The notes under the pieces are model-generated. The model was not told the DNA's origin, ran no database searches, and saw only the letters and a program-made list of their open reading frames with translations. Source: Oscillospiraceae bacterium (GTDB lineage: Bacteria; Bacillota; Clostridia; Oscillospirales; Ruminococcaceae). Taken from it: a DNA stretch of 64,000 nucleotides. Numbering within the stretch: the first letter of the stretch is position 1; each line of letters begins with the position of its first letter. The position numbers were made by a program, and so were the translations under genes. Location of the stretch: positions 1 to 64,000 of the forward strand of contig JAAVID010000053.1 of assembly GCA_014799395.1 (NCBI GenBank). Direction: 5' to 3'. Of this stretch, positions 43,513-50,471 are shown piece after piece.

Positions 43513-44359
43513 ATTCCGCACGGAACGGGAGATGCTTGATCTGATAATCAATACCGCCAAGGAGGACGACCGTATTCTCGGCGTGATGATGAACGGTTCG
43601 AGAGCGGACGTTCACGTTGAAAAGGACATTTATCGGGACTACGATATTGTATACTTTGTAAAGGACGTCGCGCCGTTTTGGAACAACACAGCGTGGCTGG
43701 AGGAGAAATTCGGGAAGATAGCGGTTTTGCAGACTCCCGAAACGGGTACGCTTCTCCCGCCCGACAATAACGGGGACTTTGTTTTTCTGACGATATTTGA
43801 GGACGGCAACCGCATTGATCTGAGCATAACGAGCAGCCCGTATATAGATGACGGCGAGCCCGCAATAGTGCTGCTGGACAAGACGGGGGAGCTTTCCGGC
43901 ATAAAGCCGCGCGATGATTTCTGGTTCGTAAAGCTCCCGACGGAGAAGCTGTTCCGCGACTGCTGCAACGAATTCTGGTGGTGTCTGAATAACGTGGCAA
44001 AGGGAATAGCGCGCGACGAGCTGCCGTACGCTATGGAGATGTTCAACCATTACGTCCGCGATATGCTTAACCAAATGACGGACTGGTATATCGGCGTGAA
44101 CCATGATTTCAAGGTCTCGGCGGGGAAAATGGGGAAGAATTACAAGCGGTATCTTCCCGAAGAGCTGTATAAAATGTACGCCGCTACCTATTCCGACAGC
44201 GGTTACGCGCATTTGTGGACGGCGGTCTTTACCGGCTGCGAATTGTTCCGCACAATGGCAAAGAGCGTTGCAGAGCGGTTCGGATATGTTTACAATATCT
44301 CCGAGGACGAAAATATGACAGAATATATGCTTAAAGTTAAAGAGGGAAAACTTAAATAA
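43505..44359 (+). CDS. ANT(6)/AadE-like nucleotidyltransferase
   Basis: 284-residue protein of the streptomycin adenylyltransferase type. The nucleotidyltransferase core is MMNGSRAD (residues 28-35) followed by the metal-binding DYDIVYF, and the C-terminal helical part (VKLPTEKLFRDCCNEFWWCLNNVAKGI) matches the family. Chromosomal members may or may not confer aminoglycoside resistance. It overlaps gpsA by eight bases, so it is a settled member of this operon and not on a recognisable mobile cassette. Confidence 0.85.
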   Translation: MSKFRTEREMLDLIINTAKEDDRILGVMMNGSRADVHVEKDIYRDYDIVYFVKDVAPFWNNTAWLEEKFGKIAVLQTPETGTLLPPDNNGDFVFLTIFEDGNRIDLSITSSPYIDDGEPAIVLLDKTGELSGIKPRDDFWFVKLPTEKLFRDCCNEFWWCLNNVAKGIARDELPYAMEMFNHYVRDMLNQMTDWYIGVNHDFKVSAGKMGKNYKRYLPEELYKMYAATYSDSGYAHLWTAVFTGCELFRTMAKSVAERFGYVYNISEDENMTEYMLKVKEGKLK

Positions 44360-44373
44360 TTTTGGGGGAAGCC

Positions 44374-45252
44374 ATGGCTGCAAAAATTCCGGCTACCATA
44401 AACGAACAGATAGCCAAAATGAAAGAGCGCGGCTGTATTTTCGGCGACGAAAAAAAGGCTCGCGAGACCTTGAAATATATAAATTATTATCGTATCTCAA
44501 ACTATTTCGAGCCGTTTTCGATAAGCAAGCACAGATATGAGGAAGGCACGACGTTTGAGAAGGTAATGCAGATATACGAAATGGACAGAAAGCTCCGAAG
44601 CGTGCTTATCGCGGCGCTGGAGGAGATAGAGATAGCTCTGCGCGCCGCGGTGTCAAATTTTCACGCGCTGAAATACGGCGCAACGGGGTATCTCAATCCG
44701 TCGAGCTTTGACCGTTCGCATAATCATCAAGGCTTTATGGGGCGCGTGAAGTATCTTATCGAGTGCAACGACGAGCGCGAATTCGTTAAGCATTACAACT
44801 CGAAATACGGCGGCAATTTCCCGTTGTGGGTGGTTATGGAGCTGTTCAGCTTCGGTACGCTCGCGTTCTTTTTCAAGGATATGCAGAGCGCCGACAAGAA
44901 AGCGCTCGCCAACGATTATTACGGCTGTTCCGCTTCCGATCTTGACAACTGGATATTCTGCCTTAACGAGCTCCGCAACTACTGCGCTCATTACAACAGG
45001 CTTTACGGCAACCGTTTTCCCGTACTGCCGAGAACTCCGCGCGGTATAGAGCCCGAGCTTTCCGACGACGTTTTCGGGTACATTATGGTAATGAAGCAAT
45101 TGTATCACGACAAGAAAAACTGGAACGAGCGCATTGTAAAGCCTATCTCGCGTATGCTGAAAAAGAACGCGGGCGCGGTGAGACTGGACGACCTCGGCTT
45201 CCCCGAAAACTGGGCGGAGCTTCTGACCTTCAGCGATATTGATGAGGAATAA
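44374..45252 (+). CDS. Abi_2 family (AbiD/AbiF-like) HEPN protein
   Basis: 292-residue soluble protein of the Abi_2 family, known from lactococcal abortive-infection systems AbiD and AbiF. The N-terminus (INEQIAKMKERGCIFGDEKKARETLKYINYYRISNYFEPF) and the HEPN RNase-type motif RNYCAHYNR near residue 215 are intact. ATG 44374 with GGGGGAAG upstream is preferred over TTG 44362. A TerB-domain gene begins 14 bases after it. Expected role: growth arrest or RNA cleavage upon phage attack; this is known for relatives, not shown here. Confidence 0.88.
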   Translation: MAAKIPATINEQIAKMKERGCIFGDEKKARETLKYINYYRISNYFEPFSISKHRYEEGTTFEKVMQIYEMDRKLRSVLIAALEEIEIALRAAVSNFHALKYGATGYLNPSSFDRSHNHQGFMGRVKYLIECNDEREFVKHYNSKYGGNFPLWVVMELFSFGTLAFFFKDMQSADKKALANDYYGCSASDLDNWIFCLNELRNYCAHYNRLYGNRFPVLPRTPRGIEPELSDDVFGYIMVMKQLYHDKKNWNERIVKPISRMLKKNAGAVRLDDLGFPENWAELLTFSDIDEE

Positions 45253-45265
45253 GTGGTGAATTCAA

Positions 45266-47167
45266 TTGTCCGACGAGTTTAAAAAGTTCATTGATACGGG
45301 CGGAAAAACGCTTGATGAGATAAGGAAAACTATCGAAAAAATGCTTAACAATACCGTCGACAGCGTTGTTGACGAGGCGGCGAGGCTCGTTCCGAGGGAG
45401 CTCCGCGAGCAGATAAAGCAAGCGGTAAAGGACGCGCGGAAAAGTCCGGACGGCTATTACAAGCCCGAGAAGATACCGCCTAGACCTCAAGTATCTCAGA
45501 GACCGCAAAGCCGTCCCCAAAGCGGAACGCGCGAGCCGATAAGAGCCGCGTATCCCCGCGAATATGTTCCCGAGCATATGAACCGGCAGGACGAGCTTAT
45601 GCTTGACAAGATAAGCGAAATGCGCGCTCTTGAGGAGCCTTCCGACAACCGTTACATCACGGGGCGCTGCGTTGAGGTAACAATGGTGAAGCAGGGGCTT
45701 TTTATGGCAGACGTGGAGGACGATTTCAACCGCCGCGTTTTTTGCGCGCTCCAGCAGCCCGTCTATATGGCGATGTCGAATTCGCAGCTGCGCACCTATT
45801 TCACCTGGAGGACGGACGTAAGGCGCGGAAAATACCCCGAGATCGACAAGCCGTATGTGCTGCTGTACTGCTATGAGCTGCTGAACAAGATCGGCGTTTC
45901 AAGCGCCGCGGAGGCGTTCGGTCGGCTGCTTGACTTGTGGGAGGGGTGCAGACCGTTCGCGGGCTATCTCAATGAGATAATGCCGCGCTGGCTCAAGGAT
46001 TTTTATGTATACAACGACATCACGAACTTGTATCCCGACATAACGCAGTATCTCGGCGCTGCGGGCGGCTCCTCGCGCGAGAGCTGTATGGCGGAATTTG
46101 AAAACGGGAATTATGGCGGAAAGCTGGATTATCTTGCCGAATATTCCGCGTATAACATAAAGGGAAGCATATTCCTTTCCGACAAGACCCGTCCGCTTAT
46201 CGACGGAGCGTGCGCGGCGGCGTTGAAAGCGCTGTCGGAATACTTCTCGGAGCGCGGTATAGATATGGTGGAGCTGTTGTGCGGCAAGGTGCGCAAGGAC
46301 TACTCGTGGACGCCGTTCCGCGGCGCGGTGGTCGACCTTGAGAGAACGGACGGCTTCCGTCCTATGAGGATAAGCGCCGCCGAGCGTTACTGTATAAAGC
46401 GCGGCGAGCCGTCGCTGGAGGTTTTCGATTTTTCACCGTCGAGAGGGTTTATCGGCTATCTGCTGAAAAGCGTGGAGGCGGAGCTCCGCCGCCGCACAAA
46501 GTTCAAGCGCTATATAATCCCGAATATCGTAATGCTGGAGAATGATTTCCGCAACCGCGAAAAGCTGATGTCGGCAGTGACCGACGAGCGGTTTGAAAAG
46601 CTGATACCGTCGGCGGTGGCGGAGTACTGCCGTAAGAACGGAATATCCGCGCCCGAAAAGAAAACGAGCAAAGTTGAGGAGCGCAGCGAATATGTCCGCG
46701 AAAAGGTGGAGATCGACGTTTCAAAGCTCGTTCATATTCGCGAGCAGTCGGACGAGCTGGCGAAAAAGCTGATAGTCGAGGAGACCCCGTTTGAGGACGC
46801 GATAGAGGAAATGTCTATGATGATAGCCGACGACGATTTTTCGGAACGCGTCGCCGACTGCGCCGAGCTGTCTCCCGAGGAGCCGGTTATTCCCGTCGAG
46901 CGTAATTCGGCGTTCTCGGAGCTTCCCGACGAGTGGCAGAGCTTCGCGAACGACCTCACGTCGACGCACCTCGCCGTGCTGAAATGTATGCAAAGCGGAA
47001 ATGCCGCCGAGTACTGCCGTCGGAACGGGTTAATGCCCGAGACCGTCTGCGAGGAGATAAACACCGCCGCGCTGGAAACGATACTCGACGTAGTTATCGA
47101 GGGCGGCGAGATACTTCCCGACTATTCCGCGGAGATCGCAAAGATCATTGAAGCCGCCGGGATATAA
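45266..47167 (+). CDS. TerB-domain (TerB_N/TerB_C-like) protein
   Basis: 633-residue soluble protein. An N-terminal amphipathic region and a Pro/Gln/Arg-rich linker (about residues 60-95) are followed by a domain with LRTYFTWRTDVRRGKYPEIDKPYVLLYCYELLNKIG, which fits TerB_N, and by a long helical remainder that may contain TerB_C (EEMSMMIADDDFSERV). Such proteins occur in tellurite/stress and phage-conflict neighbourhoods. The start is TTG 45266 with only GGTGA upstream. Directly after the AbiF-like gene, so a two-gene defence or stress unit is plausible. A strong terminator follows. Confidence 0.72.
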   Translation: MSDEFKKFIDTGGKTLDEIRKTIEKMLNNTVDSVVDEAARLVPRELREQIKQAVKDARKSPDGYYKPEKIPPRPQVSQRPQSRPQSGTREPIRAAYPREYVPEHMNRQDELMLDKISEMRALEEPSDNRYITGRCVEVTMVKQGLFMADVEDDFNRRVFCALQQPVYMAMSNSQLRTYFTWRTDVRRGKYPEIDKPYVLLYCYELLNKIGVSSAAEAFGRLLDLWEGCRPFAGYLNEIMPRWLKDFYVYNDITNLYPDITQYLGAAGGSSRESCMAEFENGNYGGKLDYLAEYSAYNIKGSIFLSDKTRPLIDGACAAALKALSEYFSERGIDMVELLCGKVRKDYSWTPFRGAVVDLERTDGFRPMRISAAERYCIKRGEPSLEVFDFSPSRGFIGYLLKSVEAELRRRTKFKRYIIPNIVMLENDFRNREKLMSAVTDERFEKLIPSAVAEYCRKNGISAPEKKTSKVEERSEYVREKVEIDVSKLVHIREQSDELAKKLIVEETPFEDAIEEMSMMIADDDFSERVADCAELSPEEPVIPVERNSAFSELPDEWQSFANDLTSTHLAVLKCMQSGNAAEYCRRNGLMPETVCEEINTAALETILDVVIEGGEILPDYSAEIAKIIEAAGI

Positions 47168-47174
47168 CAATAAA

Positions 47175-47207
47175 TTAAGCCGCAAAAAATGCGGCTTAAA
47201 TTTTTTT
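47175..47207 (+). terminator. Rho-independent terminator of the der-to-TerB transcript
   Basis: TTAAGCCGCA/TGCGGCTTAA (47175-47184 with 47190-47199), then TTTTTTT. Confidence 0.88.
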
Positions 47208-47214
47208 AAAATTT

Positions 47215-47243
47215 TGTAACGAAATCGCTTTTCGATTGTTTAA
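47215..47243 (+). promoter_or_regulatory. Probable ECF-dependent promoter
   Basis: TGTAAC (47215-47220), 17 bases, GTTTAA (47238-47243). The -35 is identical to that of the ECF gene at 38046, in the same AT-rich context. Confidence 0.48.
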
Positions 47244-47265
47244 CGATATAGAAAGGAGGAAAGCG

Positions 47266-47757
47266 ATGAATGACCTTAACGAGATATACAAAAGCCTTGC
47301 GCGTCCGCTGTACAAATACGTTCTGCGGCTTTCGCACAACGAAAGCACCGCCGAGGAGATAGTGCAGCAGACCTTTTACAAGGCGGTAAAGCACGCCGAT
47401 AAATTCAACGGCGGCTGCGCGGTGCTCACATGGCTTTGCGAGATCGCGAAAAACGAGTATCTGAACCACTGTAAAAAATCGGAAAACCTTAATATCGACG
47501 ATTTTGCCGAGTTGTCCGCGGGCTCGTATATCGAGAAGTCCGCCGAGGACAAGGAGACCGCCGCCGCGGCGCTCGAGGAGCTGAAAAAGCTGCCCGAGCC
47601 TTACGGACAAGTATTCGCGCTGCGCGTTGAGGACGAGCTTTCCTTCCGCGAGATAGGAGAGGTTTTCGGGAAAACGGAGAACTGGGCGCGCGTGACCTTT
47701 TACAGGGCGCGTCAAAAGATAATCGAGAGAATGGAGGAACGAGGATATGGAATGTAA
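47266..47757 (+). CDS. ECF sigma factor
   Basis: 163-residue ECF sigma factor. Region 2 is YKYVLRLSHNESTAEEIVQQTFYKAV, region 4 LPEPYGQVFALRVEDELSFREIGEVFGKTENWARVTFYRAR. ATG 47266 has AAAGGAGG upstream; the track starts ten codons early. It overlaps its anti-sigma gene by 11 bases. A close relative of the factor at 38046. Confidence 0.92.
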   Translation: MNDLNEIYKSLARPLYKYVLRLSHNESTAEEIVQQTFYKAVKHADKFNGGCAVLTWLCEIAKNEYLNHCKKSENLNIDDFAELSAGSYIEKSAEDKETAAAALEELKKLPEPYGQVFALRVEDELSFREIGEVFGKTENWARVTFYRARQKIIERMEERGYGM

Positions 47758-48802
47758 TATTGCGCAGGATCTGCTTCCGCTCTACGCGGAGGGGCTTTGC
47801 AGCGAGGAAACGTCACGGGAGCTTGAACGGCATTTCGCCGAGTGCAAGGAATGCTCGGCACTGAAAAACGGCTTGCCGCTGCCCGAAAGTGGCGTGAAAA
47901 GCTCGGATAAGGAAATAAAGCCGTTTAAAAAGATACACAAGCGGTTAAAGGTGAATATTTTCGTTATTATCGCGCTCGGGCTTGTTGCGGCGGCGGTGCT
48001 GTTTTTCATCGGAGGGCTGACTTACGGCGAACTTAACCCGCACCTCAACAGTATGAGCTTTTCAAGGATCGCTCACATTATTGAACTGCGTCAAATGGCG
48101 GGGCTGTTGGAAAAGGGCGATATAGACGGGTTTACGGAGCGTATGCACGATCCCGATACTTGGTATACCGACAGCGCGGCAAACTTTATTGCGGAGCGTT
48201 TTAAAGCCGCGTATAAAGAGGAACTGGGCGGTAAGAGCTGCAAGATAATAAATGTCGATACGAGCAGCGTGGAGTTTGAAAACAGCGTTTACGGCTTTGA
48301 GAGTAATGTGACATTTGACTTTGACGGCGAGCATATAACTTTGCTGTTTAAAAAGTCGGGTAATGAATATAAAGTATTTGCGGCGGACGGCGGCGGGGAT
48401 TTAAGATCAATGAGCGCTCTCAACGTGTTTGGCGCAATAGACGATATTATTGCGTGTTCGGGTCTTTTGAGCCGTGCTCCGCGCAATTTTGTATCGTTAT
48501 TCTCCGGCAACGGCTATGGAGAGATCGCGGAGCTTTACGGGCTGTTTGAAAAAGACGGCTCGGAGATCGTTTACGCGTATGCGTCTGCTCCGCAGGTCAA
48601 TTATGATAAGGATATGCTGCAAAGCCAATGCTGCTTTAAATTCCGCGACGGCAGCGGTAATACCGCGATATTCGAGTTCACCGCCGATCTGGATAACTAC
48701 ATTTTATTCAGCGCGGATATGTCGACCGTCGAGGTTATAAATCAGGGCATGAGCGACGAAAAGCTGGAGCAGATATACGATATTCTGAAAGCTTCGGAGT
48801 AA
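47747..48802 (+). CDS. Anti-sigma factor with zinc-finger N-terminus and long outer domain
   Basis: 351 residues: cytoplasmic zf-HC2 part (HFAECKEC, with MECNIAQDLLPLY at the start), one helix at about 67-90 (IFVIIALGLVAAAVLFFIGGL) and about 250 extracytoplasmic residues. The outer part (LEKGDIDGFTERMHDPDTWYTDSAA, then beta-rich sequence) suggests a sensor fold such as the DUF3887/NTF2-like type, but I am not certain. It is about 120 residues longer than the anti-sigma at 38516. Confidence 0.86.
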   Translation: MECNIAQDLLPLYAEGLCSEETSRELERHFAECKECSALKNGLPLPESGVKSSDKEIKPFKKIHKRLKVNIFVIIALGLVAAAVLFFIGGLTYGELNPHLNSMSFSRIAHIIELRQMAGLLEKGDIDGFTERMHDPDTWYTDSAANFIAERFKAAYKEELGGKSCKIINVDTSSVEFENSVYGFESNVTFDFDGEHITLLFKKSGNEYKVFAADGGGDLRSMSALNVFGAIDDIIACSGLLSRAPRNFVSLFSGNGYGEIAELYGLFEKDGSEIVYAYASAPQVNYDKDMLQSQCCFKFRDGSGNTAIFEFTADLDNYILFSADMSTVEVINQGMSDEKLEQIYDILKASE

Positions 48803-48805
48803 GAT

Positions 48806-50173
48806 CTACGATTTTTCTTCGACAAGACTGCTTATCCACACTCCCTTTTTCACGAGTATATATCCGACCGTGACCTTGATAAAGTCCAGCGCCTGAACTA
48901 TCGCGAATATGGGCATTATCGGGAGAGCCGTAAAGGTGCAGAGCAAAAACGCCGCGGGCACGGAGACCACCCACGAGAACACGCTGTCAAACAGAAACGT
49001 CACAAGCGTTTGTCCTCCGCTTCGGAGCGTGAAGTACAGCGCGTTAAGAAATCCCTGCAAGGGGAAGAACAGCGCGGTTATCACGATAAACCAACTCGCG
49101 TAATTTCTTACCTCGACGGTGGTATCGTAGCATTTCGGAAACACTCCCGAAATGGCGACAAGTATCGCGGTCAACAGGATAGACGCGCCGCCCGTGAACC
49201 ACATCAGCCTGAACGCGTCCTCCTTGGCTTCCTTGCGGTGTCCCGCTCCGAGGGTCTGCCCGACAAGTATCCCGACCGCGTTGCCGAGCGCTATGAAAAC
49301 GACGTTGAGCATATTGCACAGCGCGTTTGAGATGTTCATTCCCGCGATTATATCCAGTCCGCGGCGCGAGTAGCACTGCGTAAGCACGGCGATCCCTCCC
49401 GCCCAGAGGAATTCGTTGAAGAATATCGGGAGAGTTTTTTTGATGATCTTGACCGCCGCGTCTCCCGGCACAAGCAGGGTCTTGTACAGTCCGATAAGGA
49501 ATTCATGCTTTTTCCTTGCCGCGAACGCCCATAGAACAACGATAAGCACCTCGGCAAATCTCGACATTACCGTCGCTATCGCCGCTCCCTGTACGCCCAG
49601 CTTCGGAAAGCCGAATTTTCCGTAGATAAACAGATAATTGAACAGTATATCGACAAAAACGGACGCCACTCCCGCCGTCATAGGCTTGAGCGGCGAACCC
49701 GTTTCACGGAGACTTCCCGCATATATCTGTGTAATGACGAACGGCGGAAGTCCCCAGAGCATTACCGAAAGATAGCTCTTTGCCAATGACATTGTAAGAA
49801 CGGGGTCAATATCGGCGCTTTCGCCTTTCAGATACAGTTCGATAAGGAATTCCCCGCCGAAAATGAACGCCGCTAGCCCCGCGAGCAGAACGCCGGCGCC
49901 TATCCAGTGCTTAACGCGCACCGTGCCGCGGAAGCCCTCAAGATTATTCTGACCGAAATACTGCGCGCCGTATATCCCGGGTCCCGACATTCCGCCGAAT
50001 ATCGCCAGATTGAACACGAATATAAGCTGTCCGACTATCGAGACTGCCGTAAACGCTTCCGTGCCGAGACTGCCCACCATTATATTGTCCACCAAGCCCA
50101 CCGCGTTGGTTATGCCGTTTTGTATCATCATCGGCACAGCAAGCGCCAGTGCGCGTTTGTATATATGTCTCAT
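48806..50173 (-). CDS. MATE-family efflux transporter
   Basis: 455-residue polytopic membrane protein with about 12 helices, a cation-coupled multidrug or metabolite exporter. MATE features are ALALAVPMMIQNGITNAVGLVDNIMVG at the N-terminus, the repeated half with LPIFFNEFLWAGGIAVLTQ, and GNAVGILVGQTLGAG. ATG 50173 follows TCGGAGGAAC; the track extends 62 codons upstream through the promoter and is wrong there. Convergent with the anti-sigma gene, three bases apart. Confidence 0.93.
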   Translation of the reverse strand: MRHIYKRALALAVPMMIQNGITNAVGLVDNIMVGSLGTEAFTAVSIVGQLIFVFNLAIFGGMSGPGIYGAQYFGQNNLEGFRGTVRVKHWIGAGVLLAGLAAFIFGGEFLIELYLKGESADIDPVLTMSLAKSYLSVMLWGLPPFVITQIYAGSLRETGSPLKPMTAGVASVFVDILFNYLFIYGKFGFPKLGVQGAAIATVMSRFAEVLIVVLWAFAARKKHEFLIGLYKTLLVPGDAAVKIIKKTLPIFFNEFLWAGGIAVLTQCYSRRGLDIIAGMNISNALCNMLNVVFIALGNAVGILVGQTLGAGHRKEAKEDAFRLMWFTGGASILLTAILVAISGVFPKCYDTTVEVRNYASWFIVITALFFPLQGFLNALYFTLRSGGQTLVTFLFDSVFSWVVSVPAAFLLCTFTALPIMPIFAIVQALDFIKVTVGYILVKKGVWISSLVEEKS

Positions 50174-50213
50174 TGTTCTGTTCCTCCGAGCGTTAAGTGA
50201 ACACGCTCCAACC

Positions 50214-50261
50214 ATTATATCACAAATGAGATCGTTTGTCAATCCGTCAGTCAATCTGTCA
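50214..50261 (-). promoter_or_regulatory. MATE promoter with a tandem 12-bp repeat at the -35
   Basis: Minus-strand TTGACA (50237-50242), 17 bases, TATAAT (50214-50219). GTCAATCCGTCA and GTCAATCTGTCA stand in tandem at 50238-50249 and 50250-50261 (plus-strand reading) and overlap the -35 box, so they are candidate regulator sites. Confidence 0.75.
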
Positions 50262-50314
50262 TTAAATAAGACAATTCCGTTAAAATCTCCAAACCAAAGC
50301 CTTTTCACTGTATG

Positions 50315-50367
50315 TTTTGTACAAAAATGCAAAAACTCTTGACTTTTTGTGGAAAACATTGTATAAT
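50315..50367 (+). promoter_or_regulatory. Promoter of the EAL gene with an upstream palindrome
   Basis: TTGACT (50339-50344), 17 bases, TATAAT (50362-50367). The perfect palindrome TTTTGTACAAAA (50315-50326) lies just upstream of the -35. The leader before ATG 50472 is about 98 bases. Confidence 0.75.
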
Positions 50368-50471
50368 ATAATTATATTGAGCAATAAAACCAAGCAGTTA
50401 AATATGTTTTATCCGACGCAGTGCGCGGCAGCATTGCGCCTTATTTATGAAGTCAAGGGAGATGTTCGGTA

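Noticed and set aside
42481-43560. 359-codon minus-strand ORF opposite gpsA
   Set aside because: Shadow of gpsA; no recognisable motif.
43505-44359. Recently acquired resistance cassette around the ANT(6)-like gene
   Set aside because: It overlaps gpsA and shares its base composition; no insertion sequence or recombination site is nearby.
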